A stretch of DNA of 64,000 nt from Brachionus rotundiformis (Eukaryota; Rotifera; Eurotatoria; Ploima; Brachionidae), in contig JAESIW010000162.1 in NCBI GenBank assembly GCA_016802295.1, positions 1,405,346-1,469,345 on the forward strand. Direction: 5' to 3'. A model generated the notes under the pieces. It ran no database searches, was not told the DNA's origin, and saw only the letters and a list, made by a program, of their open reading frames with translations. Below, in pieces: positions 48,375 to 60,619 of the stretch (positions are counted from its first letter, which is position 1; every line of letters begins with the position of its first letter). The translations under genes and the position numbers were made by a program.

Positions 48375-51300
48375 TTTAATACCAAATTTTAGACAAAATT
48401 TCTCTCCTTACTCTTTTCTTATTTTGTTTTTTTTTTTTCTTTTAAATAATTTTTTTTTTTTATTTAAAATCTGTTCTTTTGTTTGTGTTTTTGGAAACAC
48501 TTAAGTCGAAATGTGATTTGATGTAAATGTGTTTGTGGCACCAGAAAAGCAATAAATACTATAAAATAAAATAAAAAGTTGAAAGAAAAAAAAAATAAAA
48601 AATTTTTTTTTTTCTCTATTTCTTTGATTAAAAATTATTTTCTTAATAAAAAAACAAATTCGTATAAAATGTTTATCTAAATTTAAATTAACAAAAGAAT
48701 TTTTTACTTAAAAAAGAATACAACTCTGCAAATAATTTGCTTCATTCGAAAATGTGCCATTGTTTATTTACTATAAGTAAATTCTTTCTATTTTTTCTTT
48801 TACATATATATAAAATAGTAATTAAAGGTAAGAAAGACTCGCCTGTCAAAACAAATATTTGATCACCTTTATTCTCAAGGATGTGTTCTTTAAATATATT
48901 TATCAATTTCCGAATAGATAATCTAACAAACCTCAACAAACTAATTAGCTAATAGTTAAATTTTTTTTTTAATTTTTTAAATAATTTTAAAATAATAAAA
49001 GTTTAAAACTAATTTGGTTTTTATTTTGTTCGGCAAAACAAAATTTAAATTAATTAATTAATTATTTTAAAAACTGCTCAAAAAAGGTATCCTGCAGGCA
49101 GTTCGCTGAAAGACGCAAAATTTATTCTACTTATTTTTTACTAGATCCAATTAGCTATTATTGAAAAACTTCAAGAAACTAAATGATTAAGGTGGTAATT
49201 AAATTTTTTATTTAGATGACCATTTATTAAAATTAGACCTATTTTTCTACTCAAACAAAAAAGTCTACCCACACAATTAGTAGAGAAAAATTAACTTTTA
49301 AAAGTTATTATTTTATTTTATGGAATCGGAGTTTAAATTGGCAATTTTGAGCTGATTTACAGTATTTTTTGGAACAATAAATAAACTTGTTTAACTTGCA
49401 AGCGTTTATAACCACTTAATAAATCTACGAGTATCTAAATTTATTAGTTTATGTTGACAGTTTCTGCCTGACATAATAAATAATTTTATTCCATTTAATT
49501 ACTGAATAAATAAACATCAAAAGTACACCTATTTAATAACTGATTTTTGGCAAAAAATTGTCCATTTTGAAGACAAAGTGTATGACAAGCATGAATGCTA
49601 AGTATTTTATTAAAAAAAAAAGAAAACAAATTATTTTTATTACGCAAATTAGTCAATCTAATCTAAACTAGTTTTATTTTTCTATTTTTCTCTTTGGAAA
49701 CGTGTCAAAGCTGTGTTTTTTGGCATACAAGTGATCAGAGAATAGAATCTAAACATCAAAATAAATGATAAATTTATTTCCTAGTCAAATTTGACTAAAT
49801 TTTGTCTTAAAATATCGTTTAGGCAAGACAATTGAATTGGAGAGCTTAGGGCTAAAAATGTCAGGCAAAATTAATTATAAAAAAGCGTGTGAACAAATAA
49901 ATTAAAGATTTTTATTATTTTTTTACCAAAGGAACAAAAATACATTCGAAAATGGAAAATAAAACAAATCAAAGTTTGCTTAAAATCCTATAGCCTTTGT
50001 TGAGACACATGCTTATTATGAAAATATAAAATTCCCATCATTTAATTGCTTATTTTTTTTATATAAACAAATCTTTTAACTTGTCAAAAAAAGACAAATT
50101 ATACTTAAGGAGTTTTAAGCCAAAAATTCATCATCTAATCATAACCGTGATTGAAAGGTGCCATTAATTAAAAAGGTATTATTTAAAATTTTAAATTTGA
50201 CAAAATTAATCGCTCTAAATTTTTATGAAATTTTTTGCCAATTTTTCATTTAAAAAATAATAATTATAAAATAAAAACTAAAGAACTAGCGCAACTAAAG
50301 CACTGTTCTGGGCCAGAAAAACACGTCTTTAACTCTAAAAAATTATCTAAAATTTATTTTGTACGGCTTTATGAACTGTTTTGCTTCTAAGTTCAACTAT
50401 TAAAAAAAAATTATAAACATCTATTTCAACTTTTTGAAGTGATTTAAATTATATAATAATTACATCAGACTTAATTTAGTTACAATCAACACTCAACTAG
50501 CTTATTTATTTATAAACGCTTGGCAAATACTTTTCAATATGGAAAAAAAAGTAGGAAACAAGTTGTTTTTAAAAGTATGGTAGAAAAAAAGCAGAAAAAT
50601 TTTGTGATCTATTTTTATGTATGCTAGTTAAAGTGTTTTGTTTAAAACAATTCTATAAAAAATTGACTTTTAGGCTTCAATCAAAACATGAAATTAAGTG
50701 GTAATAAAAAAAAAGCTTTTAATAAAAAAGATAAAATTCCAAAAATTTCTACCATTAATTTAGATAAAGGAGGTAATTTGTTCGACTGTAATTTACAAGT
50801 AATAAAAATTGTCATATACCTTTATTTAATTTATTTAATTTTTTTGATTGAATATCTTGAAATATAAAGAAAATGAGTTGATAAAAATAGTGCGAGTGGG
50901 TGAAACCCGATCGCTTGTTAGGAGCACTGATAATGCATCGGCATACGAAATGAATATAATATTCTTATAAGCCAAAAAAGTAAACTTAAATCTTGACATA
51001 CATAACTTAATTTACCTTATTACAGACGCGCTTGGCAGGTATTTTTGGTTTATTAAGCTACACAAAGCATTTAGCACAATGCTAGCAGAATTTACTTAGA
51101 TTATTTGGCTGAGCCAACATTTTAAATAAAATATCATAATATTATGCAACAGAGGAAATTAATTTAATATATGACTGATCAAACATGAGCATTGTAGGCA
51201 AACTTTGCCACAAATTCAGCCCTCTGGCATCCATTATGCCATAGCTGAATGTAAAACTAACCTTTTAAATAAATATTTTTCCTTATTTTAATAATTTTTA

Positions 51301-53973
51301 AATTTAACTCTCTGTCTAATTGCTTTAAAATGAACAAAAATATTAAAGGTATTGGACCAATATTTACAAATTGACATTAAATTTTACAATATCTATATCA
51401 AGAAAGCTTTTAAGTAAATAAAAGTAAAAGAAAAGAGAAGAGAAGTTGGTTCCAATTGGCTTAAACATAAAAATAATTTATTATCATACTCAGGTTTTTT
51501 AATTTTTTATTTTTTTATATTATACTTTATTTTTTTAAAAACCTTCACCAAAAAACATTTAAAAAAAAACCTCTAAATTAAAGATTGTTTTCAAGTTACT
51601 TAGAGTAAACAAACCCGGATACCATGAGGCCATGCTTAGGTCCAAAATTAAATTTTTTCACCAATATTTAAACTTTAAGCCACAAAACCTACCTTATATA
51701 AATCTTTTTTCTTATCTAATCAAAGCTAATTAATATTCTAAGTAATTTGATGAATAAATCTAAGCTATTAAACATCTTTTTTATCAGTCAGATGATTTTT
51801 CGAATGCTTAAACTTAAGCTTGGCTTTAATTAAAGTCTAACTCAATTAGCCGCCCAAATTGGGACACAGAACGCCAACCTGATTTGGAGAACATCTAATT
51901 TAATTTGAACTGGATTTTAAATTTTAAGAGCGTTGAGTCGTTCACTTGTCTTCTTTTAAGTTAAACTAAGTCTAGGGCAAATTGCTGAGAATTACCATCT
52001 GACCTGAAAGCCTACATTTGTGAGCATTTTGGAATATGCTAATGGCAGATTTTATAAATTCTAGATCTTTTATTTCACATATTAGAAAATTACATTAAAT
52101 TTATAACTAAACATGAGATATGCTTGAATGCAGCCAGCTATGGATTTTACCAATTCGCAATAAATAATTGATTGTTTAATTGGGCCTGAATCAAAACTGA
52201 AATGAGCATACTGAAATGGCTCTTGGCTTCTACTACGCCAACGACCATTATCATTAAGTATTATATACTCTATGCAAATTAAAATTAGGTTTTCTAAATA
52301 TTTATGCAATTCTTGGTAACTAAAATAAATATTGATATAACTTTTTTTTTTTTTTAAGTTATTAAAATTACTTGCACTATTAAAAGTTTCTCTTTTTTTC
52401 TTACAATTACTAAATGAATTTAATTTTGAAAGGCAAAAAATTTGGTAAATTTGTTGCTAAAATTCACGCGTTAGTATTTGATACCATGTTTAAACAAGTT
52501 AAATTATCTATTTTAAATGTTTGCTAATAAATAAATAGAATAGGTGTAATTAAAATTCCAAAAATTGCATTAAAAGATAAAGTTTTAAACCAAGTCCTAG
52601 GGCTTACTCGAATCAAATATTCGAGCATCATTTTGATTGCCAAGATGACTTTTAAATTTAATGTAATTTGAATTACGTAAACAAATTTAGATATGTTTTT
52701 TTTTTAATTCATTAGTGGCCAAAATAAGTTAACTTGCTTATTTATTTTAAAGTAAATTTTTTTGCTAATAAAACAAAACTTTCTTATCATTTTGAAAATA
52801 TCGTGAAGAAATTTTTTTTATCCTTTAAATTAATTTATCTTCTATACACATCAAAATTAAACATTTTTAAGCAAGAAATAAACTATTTCCCCTTTTTGAT
52901 TAATAAATACCTACCATATAAAAAATATTTCCATACTATAATAGATTATACAATCAGAAACCACTTAATAATTAAGTTAATTTTTAAATCAAACAATTAA
53001 TGCGATTATTTTCAATGTTTTTTAACTTAGAAATAAAAAACTTTATAGTTTTATATATATATATGTATATAAAAAATCATGTTAAGCATTGTTAGATTAT
53101 TTATAATATGTTATTTGGCAGTTAATAATTCATTAAATGAACTTTAATGAAAATTTATAGCCTAAGCGCAAAACTTACCTAGTACTCTTTTATCTTCAAG
53201 TGATTTTTTTTTGACCGAGATTAAAGATCATTTTTTAAATTAGAATTTGATTTTAATTTTAAAATAATTTAAAAGTCTAATAAGTAATTGTATTTATTGT
53301 TTAACTAGTAAATTATTCTAAAATATATATAAAAGTTAATTTATATCTGTGTTTAATTAGCTTATATTCATCTTATAGTCTTCTTAGAACAAATATAACT
53401 AAAATGAAGCAATTGAAAATGTATTTAGAAAATTAGATTCAAATGACTGAGATAAACTTTGAAATTAATCCGCAAATTGGGTTTACGGTCAGAGAAATTT
53501 TAATTAATAAAATTAAACATGACTTTATAATTAAATACTAAAACATATATATTCTCGCTGCGTTAAATTAATTTTTATAAACTTTGATTTAACAAAAAAA
53601 AACCCACTGAGAGCTAGACTGATGATTTTCATCAAGTTTGCTTGTTTCTTAAAACCAGCTTAATATATTTTTTTAATTTAATCCTTAAAGATTTAAATAT
53701 GATTATCTTTCTTTCTACACTCATTTCTTATCAAATTTCGCTTTTGCCATAATAAATCAGCCAAAACAAAACTTTTTCCTTGCTGTGCCTATTTTTCATA
53801 TTAGAAACCACATTGTTAATTGCTTGGTTACATGATAAGAAAACTAGCCAAATTTTTTCTTTATTCCTAAATACAATTTGTTTCTAGACTTCTAAAAGTT
53901 AGTAATGAACAAGAATATTAGATAAAATTCTCAGGGTTATTAATAAAAATTTATTATTATATGAGCCCAAGTT
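48375..53973. other. 5.6-kb gene-poor AT-rich region
   Basis: Between the 5' end of the ankyrin/SOCS gene and the 3' end of AAMP. Only short doubtful ORFs: 48742-48939 (-), 52082-52309 (-) and 52734-53000 (+). The 52082-52309 ORF has a less biased stretch (RWRSRSQEPFQYAHFSFDSG) that could be a stray or decayed exon. A tRNA-like island lies at 50890-50955. Confidence 0.5.
50890..50955 (+). other. tRNA-like / hairpin island
   Basis: Less AT-rich than its flanks. GGAGCA-CTGATAA-TGC resembles a tRNA-Ile(GAT) anticodon arm (U33, A37, A38), and upstream GGGTGAAACCC and GCGA..TCGC can pair, but no complete cloverleaf or B-box follows. Probably a tRNA-derived relic. Confidence 0.25.
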
Positions 53974-55203
53974 TTAGTCTAAATGAAATAATTTAACAAA
54001 ATTATCATTTGAAGCTGAATAAATAATTGTTGATTGTTCATTTAGGCAAAAGTCTAAAATTTCTGCTCTATGTCCTCTAAAGGTTTTACCAAGCTCCAAA
54101 TTTCTTCCGTCAAAGTATTGCAAGCTTCCCTCAAGTGTCGAAGCGTACAACTTGTCTTGGTGGTTCCAGGTTATTTTTGAATAGCCTACCATATTGTTGT
54201 CAAATGTTGATCTTAACACATGGGTATTGATATCCCAGACAAATATTTTGCCACTCAAAGTGGCACATGCCAACAATGGTAGAGTTTTGCAAAACGAAAT
54301 AGTTTCTATTGAGTCACGTTCTTCTTCCATTGTTTCGTCATCTGATTGAATCTTGGTCTCACAAGATAACTCACAAACAACTTTATAATTATTTGTATTA
54401 ATCAATTTTAATTTCATATCCAAACCACCGGTGGCTAATATGTTTCCATCATGGCTCAAATCCATTGCAAGAACATCACCCTGATGAAGTTGTAGAAGAT
54501 TGTGAACTGTTTGTCCTGATTTCATGTCCCAAAACCTCACATTTCCATTGTTGTACGCTGTTACAGCCCTTTTTCCATCTTTTAGGATTTTGAAACAGCC
54601 AAGACCAACATCGTCTCCTGAATACATCATTCGGATTTCTTCAGTGGAAAATTTAAACATGTAAAAGTAACCATCTGATGTTGAACAAAACAGAATATTA
54701 CAATTGGGATGCCAAGCTAAGGACTCGATGTCAGTTTCTAGGTCATGGGACCAGTGAAGATTTTTAGTTTCTAGTGTGTATACACGAATCAAACCGGACA
54801 TATCGCTGATGGACAAATATTTTCCATCATTGCTGAATTTAACATTGGTAACTGAGTCCTTAAATTTATCAGTTTTGATAATTTCTTGTATTGTTTTTGA
54901 TTCAAGATCATACGAAAATACATATGCCAAGTCGTCTTCGCCACCAGTGGCAAATAGGTTTTTATAAGAGTCAATGCAGAAAACAGCGCCATCATGTTTA
55001 TCAATTGTCTCAATTGAATCATCTTGCTGGTTCTCATCAGATTCCAGATCTTCAATCAAATCATCAATATCTACTTCGACCATGTCTTGAGCTAGTTCAT
55101 CATATGGATCTTGATCAAGATCCTGTTCAATCACCTCCACTTCACCTTCATTTATTTCATTTTCATCATCAATGGGATCATTTTTTTGTATTTTCTCGGT
55201 CAT
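53974..55203 (-). CDS. AAMP: Angio-associated migratory cell protein (AAMP), WD40 protein
   Basis: 409 residues, single exon. An acidic N-terminus (to about residue 65, rich in D and E) precedes an eight-bladed type WD40 array: FATGGEDDLAYVF, DSVTNVKFSNDGKYLSI, SDMSGLIRVYTLET, SLAWHPNCNILFCSTSDG, CFKILKDGKRAVTAYNNG, VRFWDMKSGQTV, HQGDVLAMDLSHDGNILATG, SIETISFCKTLPLLACAT and GHRAEILDFCLNEQSTIIYS. The order TGGEDD / DMSGL / LPDGKRAV-like / GHxAEILDF is diagnostic for AAMP (Sqt1-like), a WD scaffold; yeast Sqt1 escorts ribosomal protein uL16. Length is near the human 434. Confidence 0.92.
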   Translation of the reverse strand: MTEKIQKNDPIDDENEINEGEVEVIEQDLDQDPYDELAQDMVEVDIDDLIEDLESDENQQDDSIETIDKHDGAVFCIDSYKNLFATGGEDDLAYVFSYDLESKTIQEIIKTDKFKDSVTNVKFSNDGKYLSISDMSGLIRVYTLETKNLHWSHDLETDIESLAWHPNCNILFCSTSDGYFYMFKFSTEEIRMMYSGDDVGLGCFKILKDGKRAVTAYNNGNVRFWDMKSGQTVHNLLQLHQGDVLAMDLSHDGNILATGGLDMKLKLINTNNYKVVCELSCETKIQSDDETMEEERDSIETISFCKTLPLLACATLSGKIFVWDINTHVLRSTFDNNMVGYSKITWNHQDKLYASTLEGSLQYFDGRNLELGKTFRGHRAEILDFCLNEQSTIIYSASNDNFVKLFHLD

Positions 55204-55563
55204 TTTTTGTTAAATTTTCTTAATTAAAAACTTTAAATATATTTTAAATTTATTTTTTGTTTATTAGAATCATTTAACAAAATAAATTAAAGAAAAAAAT
55301 ATTTAAAAATAATCTTAACATTTCAACAACTGATTTTATCTCAAGTTCATTATTAATTTAACTTGAATTTAAATAAAAGCTGTAACAATTATAACTAATT
55401 ATATTATAATTTTTAATTTTCTCGAAAGTTAATTAATTATTTTTTGTTTAAAAATTTTCTTATAAATTAGCAATTCTTGATATTTTTAATGTTTGCTCAA
55501 CATTATTATAAAAGGAAATAAAAGTTATTTTAATTTTTTTTTAATAAACTTTATTTAGAAAAT
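55204..55563. other. AAMP-FTSJ3 spacer (360 bp)
   Basis: A/T-rich; contains the AAMP promoter and FTSJ3 3' flank. Nothing else recognised. Confidence 0.6.
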
Positions 55564-55568
55564 TTATT
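55563..55568 (-). terminator. Poly(A) signal AATAAA overlapping the FTSJ3 stop
   Basis: Minus-strand AATAAA shares the TAA stop; a second copy overlaps at 55567-55572. Confidence 0.5.
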
Positions 55569-58415
55569 TATTTTTCTTTTTTAATTTATTTTGTTTGCTT
55601 TTCATTTGTTTTCTTAACATTCGATTTTTCTGCAATTTAGCTTGACCAGCTCGATCCTTCTTTAATCGCTTGTCAACAACTTTATACGGACCTTTGATGC
55701 CTTTGCTTTTTGCCAAAGCCTTTCCTCTCAAGCCTTTCTTGGCAACAATGTACTTGGTATCCACTTTTTTCTTTGACAAAAGTCCAGCTTTTTTATAAAT
55801 AGATTTTATTTGTTGAGCTCTCTCTTTATCAGTCATGTCCTGATTGTCTGACACGGCTTCGGCTTTCTTTCGTGCACTTTCGGTTTTTTTCCAAATCTTA
55901 AAATTTACTTTTACAAATGTATCTAATTTTTTAGCTCACTCACTCTCTTTTTTTTTCTGGCCTGTGCCTCTACCACTTTTTTAATAGGTCTTGCGTTTAT
56001 ATCTTCGTTCTTTTTCTTATATTCGGAAAATACCTTTCTTGGTATGGAAATATCTTTTTTGAAATTTTTTTGCTCGTCTTCGACAAACCACTTTGGCAAG
56101 TTTTCATCATCGTCAAATCTGGAATATCTATTGTAGCTTTCATCGATTAGGTCTCGTTTGGTTTTTTTTGAATTTACAATCATTTCGCCAACAGCCAATT
56201 CTTCAGGAGACAATTTTCCTTAATTTTTACCAATCATCAAATATCTTCAGCATTTTTGAATATTCAATAAAATACTTTTTTTTGAATCATTTTCATTTTC
56301 CTTATTTTCATCGCTTTTTGGCAAAGTAAGTCCAGTTTCTTCATCAATTGATTCATTATCAGACTCAGCAGAATCTGAATCACTATCAAATTTGCTCTTG
56401 GGTCTTTTTTTTTTGTCCACGATATCTTTTTCATCATCCATTTCAATTTCATCAAGAATTTCTTTATTATGTTCATCTGAATCTTTCAAAAAGTCAAAGG
56501 CATCCTATTTAAAAAAATGCTTATTGAACCTTTGGCAAAATTGGCATATTTTTCCTATTACTTTACTGAACCAAGAATTGGTTTTGGCAGTTTTTTTATC
56601 GGTACTGTTTAGGTTGTTTATCAAAGGATTTGTTTCTTCCTCTGATTCAGAGAACTGATTAATATCTTCTAGATCTGAGTCCTTTTCAAACTCGGGTTCT
56701 AGCTCACCATCTTCTTCTCCCTCTGCTTTATCAAATTCGTCTTCTATGTTTGGATCAAATTTGGAAAAAGTGACTTTTTGTTTTTTGTTTAGCTTTGGCT
56801 CTTCTACTTCGTCATCTGAGATTTCCAAGCCTGGTATAGCGCTTTGAAGCTCCAACAATTGCTATTTTAATTTAAATAAATGAAAATTTTAATTAAAAAA
56901 AATTAAATAAACACTTTTTTTGTTTTTATTTTATTTAAGCTAAAAATTTCATTGTCTCCTTGAGCATCATGGTCAACAATATCATTTGAAAAGGTCATTT
57001 TAAATTTCATTTTTTCTTTTAATTTTTGCTTTTCTTTTTGGAGTTTTTTCTTTTTTCTGTTCATAAATTAGACAAGATTTGTGAATTAAAAAATTACCTT
57101 TTATCAATTTTTTTCTCATCGATCAAAGCTTGTTCGATTTCAGTTTTTAATTTTTCATCTTCGTCAGTGCTGTCCTCTTGATTTTCTTTGGTAATCTTAT
57201 CTACCATCGGTTTAATAGTTTCTTTATCCTTGTTCAAATCTGTTTTTAGCTTTATTCTCCATTTGAGAAGATTTTTTAGATCGCTTTTTCCTAGAAGTTT
57301 CAAATCAGTCAAGCAGTCTCTTATCTCACTAGTGGTTGCTGGATGGTTGGCTATTTGGTCATCATCAATTTCAATCTAATATTTTTTTAAATATCTTTCT
57401 CAAACTTCAAAATATAATCAATTTACCATATTTGATTTAGCTAATAGATCAATAAAATTTTCACTATTCAAAAATTCACTAGCTTTTAACTTGTGGTACA
57501 AAGTCAAGTCTCCTTCTGGGTAGCCGCCTCTATTCCTAAAAAACAAGCATTTTTTTAATAGAATCTTTCTTTGATTGTTATCTTTGAATTTACCTTTGAT
57601 TTTGGTTATCTTTGAACAGATCAACAGCTCTTTTGTTGTCATTTTGATTCTCTACTTCACTAAATACAAATTTAATATCGAAAAATTTAGGATCTATTTT
57701 TTCTGGTGCGATGTAATTTTGGCAAACAACAAATATCTCAGCTGATTCGTTTCTAGAAGCCTGTGGCTTGGTGGATTCAACTTTTTTGAAAAATTGCTGG
57801 AAAACCCACATTACTGAGTAATAGTCTTTGGAACGAAAAATTTTGGTCACAAAGTTACCACCTTTTTTCAGAAACTCGGTGGCTAGCTTGAAAGACTGGA
57901 GTACCAACATATCTTTATAATTAAGTCATTAAGAAAATTAGTTTGAATTTTCGATTATTTACTTTGCTGGTAGGCATCATGAAGCCAGTTTTTACCAACA
58001 TTGGGTGCACCATCATGGAGAACAAGGTCCGCTTTGTTATCAACTAAATCTTTTTTCAGCGTCTAGGTATTTTTAATCAAAGTTAAAGATGATTTCTTGA
58101 TTGAACTAAGCTTACAGATCGACATTTGTCAGTGGTAATGTCCTCTACATGAGTGATGACATTGGCAATAGGCTTTATTGGTGCTAAATCAACACCAATA
58201 ATGAGAGATGACAATGGCATGTGAGTTGCTGCTACTTGAAGCCAACCACCCGGTGCCGCACACAAATCAATGCACACTCGTGATTTTTCCAGAAAATGGT
58301 AAGTTCTATTCAATTGCAGAAGCTTAAAGGCTGCTCTTGACCTGTAGCCGGCTTCTTTGGCCAACTGATAAAACTTGTCCTTACGCGATTTACCAACTTT
58401 GACTTTTTTACCCAT
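55564..58415 (-). CDS. FTSJ3: pre-rRNA 2'-O-methyltransferase FTSJ3/SPB1, ten exons
   Basis: Nucleolar RlmE-family methyltransferase for pre-60S maturation. 794 residues (human 847) in exons 58415-58116, 58062-57963, 57912-57594, 57535-57427, 57375-57098, 57056-56915, 56861-56562, 56504-56276, 56218-55944, 55896-55564, all in phase. The N-terminal domain has GKSRKDKFYQLAKEAGYRSR, the SAM motif CIDLCAAPGGWLQVA (residues 48-62) and the catalytic K-D-K set: Lys31 (RAAFKLLQLN), Asp117 (LVLHDGAPN) and Lys157 (FVTKIFRSKDY). A charged middle with DUF3381-type sequence follows, then the Spb1 C-terminal domain (KKTKRDLIDESYNRY, LPKWFVEDEQ, INARPIKKVVEAQARKKKR, YIVAKKGLRG, YKVVDKRLKKD). The ATG before GKKVKVGK is used rather than the TTG upstream. 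AATAAA overlaps the stop. Confidence 0.94.
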
Positions 58416-58587
58416 ATCTAAAGCAAAATTTACCAATTAAATCATCTAAACAACTTATTTTTCCAAACCTTTTTACAGGTTTAAGTAAACAAATTAGATA
58501 AAATTAATTTAGTTAAAAGTTTATTAAATAAAAATTATCTTAAATAGAATTAGTTCGTCACCGTATTTTGAAAAAAAAATTTATAAT

Positions 58588-58593
58588 TTTATT
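58588..58593 (-). terminator. Poly(A) signal AATAAA 5 nt after the PSMB1 stop
   Basis: Minus-strand hexamer just past the TAA at 58601-58599. Confidence 0.5.
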
Positions 58594-58598
58594 GAGTT

Positions 58599-59300
58599 TT
58601 AGTCTCTTCTTAGTTTAAAATGTTCACTTAAGACGCCATCTTTGGTAACTACATTGATGTACACGGCATCACCAGTGTAAATGTCACGTTCGGCCGCCGA
58701 AGTGTAGATATCTTTGACTAAGGCGACCACACTTTCCTTGTTCATTTTGACGGTATACGAGCGATTAAGCTCAAATGAGCCTTGGTTCTTTAGACCAAGT
58801 TGTGAATCTAAAAGTGGCTGAATCAATGCGGCTGAAGAACCACCAGCTCTATACACTTCTCTTTCGTAGCTTCCAACTGGATCATAGCTGTAAACACATC
58901 CTTGGCCATCGTTTGTCAAACCGGCAATAATAGTGTTTACGTAGTATGGAAAAAATCTTCGGTTATACAACATGGTCGATACTAGTTGGGCTACGGCTGG
59001 CGTGCTTGCTTTCTTGTTGTTTTCGTGTTCATACATTCTGAGTCTAATTTGAAGAGTCTTGTTGAATGTTAAGCAATCACCGTGGAATCCTACAGAGCCC
59101 ATTACTGTTTTTGGCAATACTTGGTATAAATGTGGATTTTCGCGGCTTAAAATTGAATATCCTTCGCTTAGACGGGTGTCTGATGCGATTACGGCAAAAT
59201 CTTCGCCAGCTATGCCCACAATTGTACCGCCGTTCATTTCATACGGGTTAAAGCGGTGTTCGCTTGGCATCTGTGCACTGTTTGGTCTAATATCCAACAT
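58599..59300 (-). CDS. PSMB1: Proteasome subunit beta type-1 (beta 6)
   Basis: Non-catalytic beta-ring subunit of the 20S proteasome. 233 residues, single exon, near the human 241. Family signature: RFNPYEMNGGTIVGIAGEDF, VIASDTRLSEGYSI, GFHGDCLTF, LYNRRFFPYYVNTIIAGL, YSYDPVGSYERE, AGGSSAALIQPLLDSQLG and SAAERDIYTGD. The short propeptide before NGGT lacks the active-site TTT of the catalytic beta subunits, as expected for beta 6. It lies 183 bp upstream of FTSJ3 in the same direction; they are separate genes. Confidence 0.97.
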   Translation of the reverse strand: MLDIRPNSAQMPSEHRFNPYEMNGGTIVGIAGEDFAVIASDTRLSEGYSILSRENPHLYQVLPKTVMGSVGFHGDCLTFNKTLQIRLRMYEHENNKKASTPAVAQLVSTMLYNRRFFPYYVNTIIAGLTNDGQGCVYSYDPVGSYEREVYRAGGSSAALIQPLLDSQLGLKNQGSFELNRSYTVKMNKESVVALVKDIYTSAAERDIYTGDAVYINVVTKDGVLSEHFKLRRD

Positions 59301-60613
59301 TGTCTGACTGGTCGTGGAAATAATTAAATTTTATTTTTATTTTTTTTTAAATTAAGAGAAAAATAAGCAATAAATGTATGTAAAATATTATATTAATTCA
59401 AATTAGCACTAGTCATTAAAAGAGAAAATTTTTAAATTTAGTCTTTTTCGAGCACATTTTAATTTGCATTTTCATATAAGTTTATTTTTTTATAATTATA
59501 AGAACCTTATTTTTTGCAATTTTCAACTTTATTTTTGCATTCTTTTTTTTATATTTGCTTAACAAATGTCTTTAAATTAAAAATTAACTTAAATTTTTTC
59601 CTATTTTTATCTTTTCATACCTTTTTCATCCTATTTGTGTCTATTAATGTAAATAACAAAGCTAATGTAAAATTTTAAATTTTTATCAAATTTAATAGAA
59701 AAAAAAAACAATAAAATAGAGAATTGATCTAATAAAAATATTAATATTAATAAATTTGAACAGTTAAGAATAAGTTATTTAAAATCAAAGTTAAATATAT
59801 TTTTTAATTTTTTTGGAACAATTAAAGAAAAAAGCCAAATTATTTTTTAATATTAGTATCTTACAGTCTTCTAAATTTGGGGAAAATATGATTCATTAAT
59901 TAATTAATTAATAGTTAATAAATTTTTGTTCAATTATTATATTTTAATAGTTATTGAATATAATATTTCTTTTTTCATTTTTAATTTTTATCAAGCTTTA
60001 ATCATTAATTCCCAGTAAGTTTGAATTGATTTCATTCTAAATAAAGCTAAGGGCTTAGTTCAAGGAAATAAGTAAAAAATTCAAAATTGTTATCTAAAAT
60101 AATCATTTATTTAATTATATTACCATATTTGGTTCAACTTGGATCCTCTTTCAGTGGAGTTTATACACGGCATCACCTTTAAGAAAAATACTTGGTGGAT
60201 AATAAAGTAATATAATAAATTTTTTTTTTGTTAAGGTCTTTTGATGTAATTCAATTACCTCTATATATATAAATTGTATAATCATTAATTTATAATTAAT
60301 CAAAAATGTTACATCTCTTAAACAATATATTTTATCAAAAATAAAGTATTTATATTGGAGATGACAAAAATTAATGCGAAAGTAACATTGGCATAGGGAC
60401 ATGTAGGAATTTTGCACCAAGAATGGTGAATGGTTTAGTAGTGGACGTTCCAAGTCAAATTAATGGTTTAGTAGTGGACGTTCCAAGTCAAAGAATAAGA
60501 AAAAAATGTGAAATTGATTCAATTTAATTTTATTAAAAAAATAATTTATAATTTGTAAAAATTGTTAAAGAATTAGATAAAAAATAATTAATGGAATTGG
60601 TACATCAAAATGG
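59301..60613. other. Intergenic between PSMB1 and Axin
   Basis: A/T-rich with long homopolymers; holds the PSMB1 promoter and the Axin 3' flank. An ORF at 60151-60453 is not convincing. The only pattern is the 33-bp tandem duplication at 60429-60492. Confidence 0.55.
60429..60492. repeat. Tandem duplication, 31-bp unit at 33-bp period
   Basis: Two exact copies (60429-60459 and 60462-60492) of a unit containing GTAGTGGACGTTCCAAGTC, less AT-rich than its surroundings. Confidence 0.95.
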
Positions 60614-60619
60614 TTTATT
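60614..60619 (-). terminator. Poly(A) signal AATAAA overlapping the Axin stop
   Basis: Minus-strand AATAAA includes the TAA stop at 60617-60615. Confidence 0.5.

Noticed and set aside
50926..50950. Hammerhead ribozyme core (CTGATAA..CGAAA)
   Set aside because: The conserved G of CUGANGA is A and no paired stems I and III with a cleavage triplet could be placed.
52734..53000. 88-codon ORF on the plus strand
   Set aside because: Almost only F, K, I, L, N and Y; no splice or start context, so treated as chance.
60151..60453. 100-codon ORF on the minus strand
   Set aside because: No domain, AT-driven composition, and its upstream part runs into the tandem repeat.
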